Assembly (NCBI GenBank): GCA_011522945.1
Contig: WTHY01000136.1
Location: 1-12,696, forward strand
From: Alphaproteobacteria bacterium
Lineage (GTDB): Bacteria > Pseudomonadota > Alphaproteobacteria > Puniceispirillales > Puniceispirillaceae
DNA: 12,696 nucleotides
Direction of reading: 5' to 3'
Below, one piece after another: positions 5,874-11,705 of the stretch. The notes under the pieces are model-generated. The model was not told where the DNA came from. It searched no databases and saw only the letters and a program-made list of their open reading frames with translations. Made by a program: the position numbers and the translations under genes. Each line of letters starts with the position of its first letter. Positions within the stretch are counted from its first letter, which is position 1.

Positions 5874-7037
5874 CTAAGAGGATATGCTACGCCAACCGGC
5901 AACGCGCAACCCATATCCATCAAGCCCTACGATATTAGGCTGCGAATTTGATAATAACTCCATATTTTGTACATTCAAATCACTCAAAATCTGTGCACCT
6001 ACCCCGTAATCTCTCAAATCCTGACCAGCACCTTTTTGCCCAGAATCCTTTTGCCCAGAATCCTTTTGCGAAGCACCGGACTGAGATTGGCGGCGCGCCA
6101 GAATATGAGACAGGCTGGTATTCGCATTCTCTCGCAAAAGCACGATGACCCCACGCCCTTCATCCGCAATAATTTGCATCGCCTTATGCAATTCACCATA
6201 GCTGCGTGACTGCTTTTTCTCTGAGAGCAAATCAACCATAAGGTCTACAGCATGCATCCTAACCAATAACGGCTCATCAGACATTACATCGCCCTTCATT
6301 AGCACGATATGTTCCACATGCGTGATATCATTGCGGTAGATAAGCATACGCCAGCTCCCGCCAACTTCTGCATCTAATATGGATTCCGCAACACGCGATA
6401 CCAGCATTTCATTTTTCCGGCGCCATGCTATTAAGTCTGCAATAGCACCAATTTTCAGGTCATGTTCTTTTGCGAATGGTACTAAATCTGGCAACCGCGC
6501 CATGGTGCCATCATCTTTCATGATTTCGCAAATAACACCGGCTGGTGTCTGCGAGCCTGCGGCACGTGCAATATCTACCATTGCCTCCGTATGACCAGCA
6601 CGTACCAATGTGCCGCCATCTCTGGCAACTAACGGGAAAATATGTCCTGGTGTGGTGATGTCCCTGTCTGTAGCCTGCGGATTAGTTGCTGTGCGGATTG
6701 TATGAGACCGGTCTGCAGCTGAGATACCTGTTGTAACGCCTTCTCTTGCTTCAATTGAGACCGTAAAAGCTGTTTGGTGTCGTGATTCGTTACGACGATC
6801 CATAAGCGATAAACCAAGCTCATCAGTTCTATCTTTCGTCAGCGCAAGACAAATTAAACCACGACCATATTTGGCCATAAAATTGATGGCCTGGTCATCT
6901 GCATGCTCAGCCAGAATACATAAATCGCCTTCATTCTCACGATCTTCATCATCAACCAGAATGAAGAGCTTACCGGCTTTTGCATCTTCAATCACCTCTT
7001 CAATAGGAGATAGAGAACCGGATGTATATGCATTCAT
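5874..7037 (-). CDS. ribB: RibBA-like protein: active DHBP synthase fused to a degenerate GTP cyclohydrolase II domain
   Basis: Residues 1-210 are 3,4-dihydroxy-2-butanone 4-phosphate synthase, which converts ribulose-5-phosphate to the four-carbon donor for RibH. The motif DDEDRENEGD (29-38), TAFTVS (89-94), TTPGHIFPL and RAGHTEAMVD (147-155) are intact. Residues 213-387 have the outline of GTP cyclohydrolase II but not its active site. Where RibA has HSECLTGD and RCDCG this protein has MHAVDLMVDLLSEKKQSRSYG, with no cysteine, and the RGIGL motif is also lost. The enzyme should therefore be RibB only, like the RibBX variants described in proteobacteria, and a separate RibA is expected elsewhere. 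A Gln/Ser/Gly-rich linker (316-339) is encoded by a 15-bp tandem repeat. The start overlaps ribE by four bases (ATGA), with AGGAG upstream. Confidence 0.92.
   Translation of the reverse strand: MNAYTSGSLSPIEEVIEDAKAGKLFILVDDEDRENEGDLCILAEHADDQAINFMAKYGRGLICLALTKDRTDELGLSLMDRRNESRHQTAFTVSIEAREGVTTGISAADRSHTIRTATNPQATDRDITTPGHIFPLVARDGGTLVRAGHTEAMVDIARAAGSQTPAGVICEIMKDDGTMARLPDLVPFAKEHDLKIGAIADLIAWRRKNEMLVSRVAESILDAEVGGSWRMLIYRNDITHVEHIVLMKGDVMSDEPLLVRMHAVDLMVDLLSEKKQSRSYGELHKAMQIIADEGRGVIVLLRENANTSLSHILARRQSQSGASQKDSGQKDSGQKGAGQDLRDYGVGAQILSDLNVQNMELLSNSQPNIVGLDGYGLRVAGWRSISS
6034..6069 (-). repeat. 15-bp tandem repeat inside the ribB C-terminal domain
   Basis: On the plus strand the unit TTTTGCCCAGAATCC occurs twice exactly (6034-6048, 6049-6063, sharing frame) and a third partial copy begins TTTTGCG. 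Being a multiple of three it keeps the frame, and it encodes repeats of GQKDS within the low-complexity linker (about residues 320-339) of the degenerate RibA-like domain. This suggests slipped-strand expansion in a segment under little constraint. Confidence 0.85.
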
Positions 7038-7633
7038 GATGCCACTCCTTGAACCTGCATAAGACGTGCAACATAACGCGCCAACATATCTATTTCCAGA
7101 TTTATCATGTCACCTGGCTGCCTATCTGCAAGGGTTGTATTTGTCCAGCTATGCGAGATGATATTCACACCAAATTGACTATCATCCACATGATTGACGG
7201 TGAGGGAAATGCCATCCAGTGCCACTGACCCTTTTTCAGCAACAAATCCTTTTAATGACTGTGGCACCTCAATCTGAAGGAGATGGGAGTCCTCTGATGC
7301 AGTAATGGAGACCAGCTTTGCCAGACCATCCACATGTCCAGAGACAATATGGCCACCAAGCTCATCACCAAGAGACAGGGCGCGCTCCAAGTTGATATGG
7401 GTGCCAATCTGCCAGCTACCTATCGTCGTGCGGCTCAAGGATTCAGCTGATACCGCTACCTGAAACCAATCATCAGCTCGGTCCACTACAGTTAAGCAAA
7501 CACCTGAGCACGCAATCGAAGCGCCAAGTGCAATTGCAGCACAATCCCAAGGTGTTTTAATGCGTAATGTCCAATCACCATCTTTTTCAATGTCAGATAT
7601 TGTACCGATTGCTGTAATAATACCAGTAAACAT
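7034..7633 (-). CDS. ribE: Riboflavin synthase alpha chain
   Basis: This 199-residue enzyme dismutates two lumazine molecules to riboflavin plus the ribitylamino pyrimidine. It shows the two internally similar lumazine-binding halves: MFTGIITAIG at the start, SGVCLTVV (43-50) and GGHIVSGHVDG (93-103) in the first, then GISLTV (141-146), SHTT-like SHSWTNTTL (160-168) and NLEIDMLARYV (178-188) in the second. The frame is open further upstream, but the conserved family start MFTGI places the ATG at 7633. That leaves 8 bp after the ribD stop and removes an upstream extension with no similarity to the family. The stop overlaps the next start in ATGA. The gene is called ribE or ribC depending on the organism. 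Confidence 0.95.
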   Translation of the reverse strand: MFTGIITAIGTISDIEKDGDWTLRIKTPWDCAAIALGASIACSGVCLTVVDRADDWFQVAVSAESLSRTTIGSWQIGTHINLERALSLGDELGGHIVSGHVDGLAKLVSITASEDSHLLQIEVPQSLKGFVAEKGSVALDGISLTVNHVDDSQFGVNIISHSWTNTTLADRQPGDMINLEIDMLARYVARLMQVQGVAS

Positions 7634-7641
7634 ATATGTCT

Positions 7642-8760
7642 CTATTTCAGGCGCCAACATACAAGCCTGTCTGAACCGAGCCTGCATGATTTTGTCTCGA
7701 TATAGCGCTTTTTTAAGACGCTTTCCAGTCCATCAGCGCCAGCAACTGCCGGCAATCCGCCGCTACCAATATGTATTGGTGCCTGCAACACCATCACTTC
7801 ATCAACAAGACCAGTTGTTAAAACAGACGCATTTAACCGTGCACCTGCCTCAACCATCAAATTATTAATGCCGCGCTTTGCCAGAGTCTCAAATAATACT
7901 GGCAATTTGAATTGCCCGTCAGCACAAGGTGACGGCAAAAATTCTACAGCTTTTTCAATATAAGGTGCTTTCTGAGCCTCCGAAACAGCTCTAGTGACAA
8001 CTATAAGAAGAGGTACATCATCGGCGCTTTGTACAAGATGACTATGTAAAGGCAATGTTAGTTTACTATCTAAAATAACACGTTGCGGGCTATTTGCGGG
8101 GGATAATGGCGCCCGGCAGGTTAACATGGGGTTGTCAGTTATGGCTGTTCCAGACCCTGTGAGTATGGCGTTATGCCGGCTCCTTAAGTCATAAACCCAA
8201 CGTTTTGCCATCTCGCCTGTCAGCCATGTCTGCTGCCCGGCAGAAGCCGCTATATAGCCATCAGCACTCATGGCAATTTTCATTGTGATATAGGGTCGCT
8301 TATGCACGATCCGGTGCAAAAACCCTGAAAGTATCCTCTCAGCCTCTGTCTGGAGAACACCTGTGGTAACGTCAATTCCAGCTGCCTGCAAACGGGTGCT
8401 GCCCATGCCGTTAACTCTAGGATCAGGATCTAGGCTTGCTATCACACATCGTTTGATACCCGCATCAATCAGCGCCTCTGCACATGGCGGTGTTTTACCA
8501 GTATGGGCACATGGCTCCAAGGTCACATATGCCGTACCATCCTTAGTGGCCGCACCTGCCATAGCCAAAGCCTGTGTCTCCGCATGAGGGCGTCCAGCCA
8601 AGGCGGTAGCCCCCTGCCCTACGAGCTGGCCTTTTTTATCTAATATAATACAACCTACAGGCGGATTTTCTGCAGTTCTACCAAGCGCTTGTTTTGAAAC
8701 TGAGAGCGCCAAGCGCATCCAATGGTGATCATCTGGCTGCAATTTGGCGCCAAATATCAC
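7642..8760 (-). CDS. ribD: Bifunctional pyrimidine deaminase/reductase (GTG start)
   Basis: This 372-residue RibD deaminates the pyrimidine released by RibA and reduces its ribosyl side chain. The N-terminal deaminase domain (about 14-150) carries the zinc site HAE (His59, catalytic Glu61) and PCAHTGKTPPC (Cys84, Cys93). The C-terminal reductase domain begins around residue 153 with RPYITMKIAMSADGYIA and contains SRHNAILTGSGTAITDNPMLTCR and NLMVEAGARLNAS. The start is GTG, in a GTGA overlap with the nrdR stop. An internal ATG at residue 15 is less likely given this coupling, although the conserved domain begins close to it. Both catalytic halves appear complete. The nrdR-ribD pairing is conserved across many bacteria. 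Confidence 0.96.
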   Translation of the reverse strand: MIFGAKLQPDDHHWMRLALSVSKQALGRTAENPPVGCIILDKKGQLVGQGATALAGRPHAETQALAMAGAATKDGTAYVTLEPCAHTGKTPPCAEALIDAGIKRCVIASLDPDPRVNGMGSTRLQAAGIDVTTGVLQTEAERILSGFLHRIVHKRPYITMKIAMSADGYIAASAGQQTWLTGEMAKRWVYDLRSRHNAILTGSGTAITDNPMLTCRAPLSPANSPQRVILDSKLTLPLHSHLVQSADDVPLLIVVTRAVSEAQKAPYIEKAVEFLPSPCADGQFKLPVLFETLAKRGINNLMVEAGARLNASVLTTGLVDEVMVLQAPIHIGSGGLPAVAGADGLESVLKKRYIETKSCRLGSDRLVCWRLK

Positions 8761-9206
8761 GTGCGCAGCTCGTTGATAAAATCTTCAAAATCTGTTGCTT
8801 GACCAAAATTCTTATATACAGACGCATAGCGCACATAGGCAACCTTATCCAAACGTGCGAGCGCTTTCATGGCCAATGAACCAATATAATCTGATGTTAC
8901 ATCTGGCTCACCCGTCGATTCAAGGCGCCGAGAAATCTCGTTGATAGCTAGCATGACCTTTTCAGCATCGACCTCTCGTTTACGCAATGCGATATCAAAG
9001 GATCGTTCCAGCTTGCTTCTATCGAAAATTGTCCGACGACCATCGCGCTTAACAACAGTAACTTCACGCAGCTGCACACGTTCAAACGTGGTAAATCGTG
9101 CATCACAATCATTGCACTGACGACGACGACGAATTGCCGCACCATCCTCAGAAGGGCGGGAATCTTTCACCTGTGTATCTTCAGAATTGCAAAACGGGCA
9201 TAACAT
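8757..9206 (-). CDS. nrdR: Transcriptional repressor NrdR
   Basis: At 149 residues this is a standard-length NrdR, the nucleotide-sensing repressor of ribonucleotide reductase genes. It has an N-terminal zinc ribbon with ligands Cys3, Cys6, Cys31 and Cys34 and the intervening basic RRRRQ. The ATP-cone domain starts at about residue 49 with VTVVKRDGRRTIFDRSKLERSF and runs through YVRYASVYKNFGQATDFEDFI. ATP/dATP binding to this cone controls oligomerisation and DNA binding. A strong GGAGGT ribosome binding site lies 7 bases from the ATG. It is downstream of glyA after 79 bp and overlaps ribD by four bases. I did not find a NrdR-box pair in this window, so its targets are elsewhere. Confidence 0.97.
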   Translation of the reverse strand: MLCPFCNSEDTQVKDSRPSEDGAAIRRRRQCNDCDARFTTFERVQLREVTVVKRDGRRTIFDRSKLERSFDIALRKREVDAEKVMLAINEISRRLESTGEPDVTSDYIGSLAMKALARLDKVAYVRYASVYKNFGQATDFEDFINELRT

Positions 9207-9285
9207 CAGAAAGGACCTCCAAGATACTCTTCGGACACTTTATCTGGGGTCATGCCCGCAATCAACCTACTATTGCTAGTTCAGT

Positions 9286-10563
9286 CTATTGATAAATAGG
9301 AAAGGCGCGACACAGGTCACGCACTTTCTCACGTGTTTCTGCTTCAACCGCGCTATTGTCCTCACGATTTGCTGCAAGCCCATCAAGCGTATCGCCAATA
9401 AGATGACCAATTTGACGAAACTCATCAACACCAAAACCACGTGTTGTGCCTGCTGGCGTACCAAGACGCACACCTGATGTAACCATAGGCTTTTCAGGGT
9501 CAAATGGTACCCCATTCTTATTACAAGTGATGCCGGCATTTTCCAGGGCCACTTCTGCAATATCACCAGTAAGCCCCTTAGGACGCAAATCAACAAGTAC
9601 AAGGTGAATATCAGTACCACCTGTCACAAGATCTAAGCCACGCTCTAGCAACACCTCACCAAGAGCACGGGCATTATCTACAACCTGCTGAATATAAGCT
9701 TTAAATTCAGGTGTCAGCGCTTCTTTAAACGCAACAGCCTTACCAGCAATGGCATGCATGAGAGGCCCGCCCTGTAGACCAGGGAAGACAGCTGAATTGA
9801 TCTTTTTGCCCAGAGCTACATCGTTCGTCAGAATAAGACCACCACGTGCCGCCCGGAGGGTTTTATGTGTTGTTGAAGTAACAATATGAGCATGTGGCAG
9901 TGGGTTTTGATGCACACCAGCAGCTACTAAGCCAGAAATATGTGCCATATCAACCATCAGATACGCACCGACTTCATCGGCAATCGCGCGGAATTTTGCG
10001 AAATCCAATTCACGTGGATAGGCTGATGCTCCGGCAACAATCAATTTTGGCTTGTGTGAACGCGCCAATTCTGCCAGCTCATCAAAATCAATTTCTCCTG
10101 TTTGACGTGATACGCCATATTGGACAGCATTAAACCACTTTCCAGATAGGTTCGGCGCTGCTCCATGTGTCAGATGCCCACCAGCAGCTAGAGACATACC
10201 AAGAACTGTATCGCCAGGCTGCAGCAAGCTCAAAAATACCGCTTGGTTCGCCTGTGCACCAGAATGTGGCTGTACATTCACAAATTCACAATTAAAGAGT
10301 GCCTTGGCACGTTCAATAGCAAGTGTTTCTACAACATCGACATATTCGCACCCACCATAATAGCGGCGCCCTGAATAGCCCTCAGCATATTTATTTGTTA
10401 AAACTGAGCCGTTTGCCTCGAGCACTGCAGAGGATACGATATTCTCAGATGCAATCATTTCAATCTGATCTTGTTGTCTCACCAGCTCATGCTGGATTGC
10501 CTCAGCAACCTCAGGGTCTGTATCCGCTAGTGTATGACCAAAAAATGCCTTTGTGTGCAGCAT
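9286..10563 (-). CDS. glyA: Serine hydroxymethyltransferase
   Basis: This 425-residue PLP enzyme interconverts serine and glycine with tetrahydrofolate and is the main source of one-carbon units. Motifs include IEMIASENIVSSAVLEANGS, the glycine-rich KYAEGYSGRRYYGGCE, and NVQPHSGAQANQAVF. MVDMAHISGLVAAG carries the Asp and His that hold PLP. The Schiff-base lysine is in VTSTTHKTLRAARGG (Lys234 from this start, equivalent to Lys229 in E. coli). The frame is open to a TTG at 10572, but that codon is only two or three bases from the AAGGAG ribosome binding site. The ATG at 10563 is 11 bases from it and fits family N-termini. It lies 32 bp after rpiB, a pairing common in alphaproteobacteria. Confidence 0.96.
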   Translation of the reverse strand: MLHTKAFFGHTLADTDPEVAEAIQHELVRQQDQIEMIASENIVSSAVLEANGSVLTNKYAEGYSGRRYYGGCEYVDVVETLAIERAKALFNCEFVNVQPHSGAQANQAVFLSLLQPGDTVLGMSLAAGGHLTHGAAPNLSGKWFNAVQYGVSRQTGEIDFDELAELARSHKPKLIVAGASAYPRELDFAKFRAIADEVGAYLMVDMAHISGLVAAGVHQNPLPHAHIVTSTTHKTLRAARGGLILTNDVALGKKINSAVFPGLQGGPLMHAIAGKAVAFKEALTPEFKAYIQQVVDNARALGEVLLERGLDLVTGGTDIHLVLVDLRPKGLTGDIAEVALENAGITCNKNGVPFDPEKPMVTSGVRLGTPAGTTRGFGVDEFRQIGHLIGDTLDGLAANREDNSAVEAETREKVRDLCRAFPIYQ

Positions 10564-10595
10564 GGTTCTCAAAGCTCCTTCATTGATTCGCCTAC

Positions 10596-11039
10596 TTAAG
10601 TAACACGATTTGACAGTTTGGCAACACGACCTTCATGACGGCCACCGTCGAAATTTGTGTTCAAAAAGACATCTACGCATTTTAAGGCTGTTAATTCCCC
10701 TGTCAGCCGTTCACCCAAAGCCAGTACATTAGCATCATTATGCTGCCGGCAGAGGCGTGCAGATGTCTCATCATGCACAAGTGCAGCTCGAATCCAACTG
10801 TGGCGATTTGCAGCAATAGAGATACCGATACCAGAGCCACAAATAAGTATGCCTCTTGCATTTGTATCCTCATGCAATGCATATGCCAGTTTAGATGCAA
10901 AGTCAGGATAATCTACAGACTCAGATGTATAGGGTCCTAAATCTTCGCATAACAGGCCAGCCTGTTCCAAATGAGACAGAATAGCTGCTTTTAGATTTAA
11001 ACCACCATGATCTGATGCAAGAAATATCTTTTGGCTCAT
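10596..11039 (-). CDS. rpiB: Ribose-5-phosphate isomerase B
   Basis: This 147-residue RpiB/LacAB-family enzyme interconverts ribose-5-phosphate and ribulose-5-phosphate; the latter is also the substrate of the RibB domain encoded downstream. Motifs are LASDHGGLNLK (7-17), SVDYPDFA (41-48), the GILICGSGIGISIAANR loop with catalytic Cys67, and RQHNDANVLALGER with His100. The start is set at the ATG at 11039 because the family begins just before ASDHGG. An in-frame GTG at 11063 would add eight residues and directly abuts GGGGAG, too close for initiation. The ribosome binding site of the chosen start is weak. It appears to be the first gene of the rpiB-glyA-nrdR-rib-nusB series, with its promoter in the gap upstream. 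Confidence 0.93.
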   Translation of the reverse strand: MSQKIFLASDHGGLNLKAAILSHLEQAGLLCEDLGPYTSESVDYPDFASKLAYALHEDTNARGILICGSGIGISIAANRHSWIRAALVHDETSARLCRQHNDANVLALGERLTGELTALKCVDVFLNTNFDGGRHEGRVAKLSNRVT

Positions 11040-11063
11040 AATATTATTACCAATCTCAAGCAC

Positions 11064-11224
11064 GCTCCCCTACCAGCATTATTACCAGCCAGGTTTACGT
11101 GAAAAAATCAATCTTAGCGAATACGCATAAGGCATATAGAGGGTACAAAATTTCTTGTGATTTTCCTATGCCTAGTCCTGTAAATTCAAAAAGTTTCAAA
11201 AAAAATTGAATATTTTTCACTTTC
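11064..11224. other. A/T-rich intergenic region upstream of rpiB
   Basis: This part of the 364-bp rpiB-DUF1467 gap contains no ORF worth calling. It should hold the rpiB promoter on the minus strand, but I could not find a convincing -35/-10 pair with normal spacing; TAATAAT (around 11080-11086) is the best -10-like sequence and has no good partner. The segment 11150-11224 is rich in A and T runs and lies directly upstream of the plus-strand RNA promoter. The region therefore looks like a divergent control region. Confidence 0.5.
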
Positions 11225-11254
11225 TTGATGACATTCCAAAAAACCTTTTCTAAG
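11225..11254 (+). promoter_or_regulatory. Candidate promoter for the plus-strand ncRNA
   Basis: TTGATG (11225-11230) and TCTAAG (11249-11254) are separated by 18 bp, each four matches of six to the sigma70 consensus. The 50-70 bases immediately upstream (about 11150-11224) are very A/T-rich with runs of A and T, resembling an UP element. Transcription would start near 11260, about 110 bases before a strong terminator in the same orientation. Confidence 0.45.
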
Positions 11255-11372
11255 GTTTTAGTCACGGCTGATTGAAAGTCGAGTTAAGGGAGGGGTACTG
11301 CTTTTCATTTATGAAATTGGCAGTCCATTGAAAGCAAGGACTAGGCGGCGCCTAGGGCCTTGTTTTCTTTTT
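11255..11372 (+). ncRNA. Candidate orphan structured small RNA
   Basis: The rpiB-DUF1467 gap contains a self-contained transcription unit on the plus strand, although both flanking genes are on the minus strand. In order it has a promoter-like pair, a 5' region of about 35 bases ending in a purine tract GGGAGGGG (11288-11295), then a hairpin (ACTGC-t-TTTCA, loop TTTA, TGAAA-ttg-GCAGT, 11297-11324). A short linker leads to a strong intrinsic terminator. No meaningful ORF is present: the only ATG frames encode 15 and 6 codons. It does not show signatures of 6S, SRP, tmRNA, RNase P or any riboswitch I can recognise. The exact 5' end is uncertain by about ten bases. Function is unknown; a trans-acting regulatory RNA is the simplest inference. 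Confidence 0.55.
11335..11372 (+). terminator. Strong Rho-independent terminator (plus strand)
   Basis: CAAGG-a-CTAGGC (11335-11346) pairs with GCCTAG-gg-CCTTG (11350-11362) around a GGC loop, giving 11 mostly G/C pairs. It is followed immediately by TTTTCTTTTT (11363-11372). On the minus strand the base of the stem is followed by CTTTCAATGG, so the terminator works only in the plus direction. No protein gene ends here on that strand, so it must serve the candidate small RNA. Confidence 0.85.
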
Positions 11373-11401
11373 AAGAGCTTATTATTTGTCCGTAAAGACA
11401 G

Positions 11402-11422
11402 GCCTAAAATATGGATTTAGGC
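11402..11422 (-). terminator. Stem-loop just after the DUF1467 stop codon
   Basis: GCCTAAA (11402-11408) and TTTAGGC (11416-11422) form a perfect 7-bp stem with a 7-base loop, five bases beyond the DUF1467 stop on the minus strand. No T-run follows on that strand, so it is a weak candidate terminator or an mRNA 3'-end stabilising hairpin for the RNase J-DUF1467 transcript. Confidence 0.3.
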
Positions 11423-11427
11423 AATTG

Positions 11428-11679
11428 CTACATCAATGAAGATGAAACAGCCCGGAAACTAAAGATACCAGATGTAATAAGTGCATAGGTAACAGCGAAC
11501 AGAATACTGGCTAATAAGGTCGTAATGACCATTTTGCGTAGTAAACGAGGCCGCTCAGGTGCGGATGTCGCATGACCAGTAGGTATATCCTCAGGCGCTT
11601 TATTGCCGAAGGGCAATACCATGAACAAAGCCCACCACCATAATAGAATAAAAACAACAATGCCCGAGACAAGATCCAT
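11428..11679 (-). CDS. DUF1467 family small membrane protein
   Basis: This 83-residue protein has two predicted transmembrane helices, residues 5-23 (GIVVFILLWWWALFMVLPF) and about 50-70 (MVITTLLASILFAVTYALI). A short polar loop with ERPRLLRKM lies between them, so the loop is probably cytoplasmic by the positive-inside rule. The layout and the WW-LF-VLPF pattern fit DUF1467, a family of unknown function largely confined to alphaproteobacteria. It lies 26 bp downstream of the RNase J gene, its usual neighbour, with AGAAGG upstream of the ATG, and is probably co-transcribed with it. No function can be stated. Confidence 0.85.
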   Translation of the reverse strand: MDLVSGIVVFILLWWWALFMVLPFGNKAPEDIPTGHATSAPERPRLLRKMVITTLLASILFAVTYALITSGIFSFRAVSSSLM

Positions 11680-11705
11680 GAGCTATATACCTTCTAGCTA
11701 ACAGG

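Noticed and set aside
5948..6209. Plus-strand ORFs opposite the end of ribB with repeated leucine/proline words
   Set aside because: They arise from the 15-bp tandem repeat read on the other strand; they have no ribosome binding site and resemble no protein.
5844..9285. FMN (RFN) riboswitch in the riboflavin gene cluster
   Set aside because: The spacers are 8-79 bp or overlapping, too small for an aptamer of over 100 nt, and no RFN core is visible.
9286..9620. Minus-strand 114-codon ORF overlapping glyA
   Set aside because: It is a frame shadow of glyA, whose own frame shows complete conserved motifs throughout.
11228..11275. A 15-codon plus-strand ORF and a 6-codon ORF (11311-11331) inside the candidate small RNA
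   Set aside because: The first overlaps the promoter boxes and has no ribosome binding site. The second has GGGAGGGG 15 bases upstream, which is too far, and only six codons. Neither is distinguishable from chance, and no sense gene follows that a leader peptide could control.
11281..11372. 6S RNA, SRP RNA or an anti-Shine-Dalgarno sRNA on the minus strand
   Set aside because: The fold is two separate hairpins rather than the long 6S rod, and the SRP GGAAG core is missing. A CCCCTCCC motif exists on the minus strand, but the terminator's T-run is on the plus strand only.
11064..11427. Glycine, THF or SAM riboswitch upstream of rpiB-glyA
   Set aside because: Neither strand shows the conserved cores of these riboswitches, and the one clear terminator points away from rpiB.
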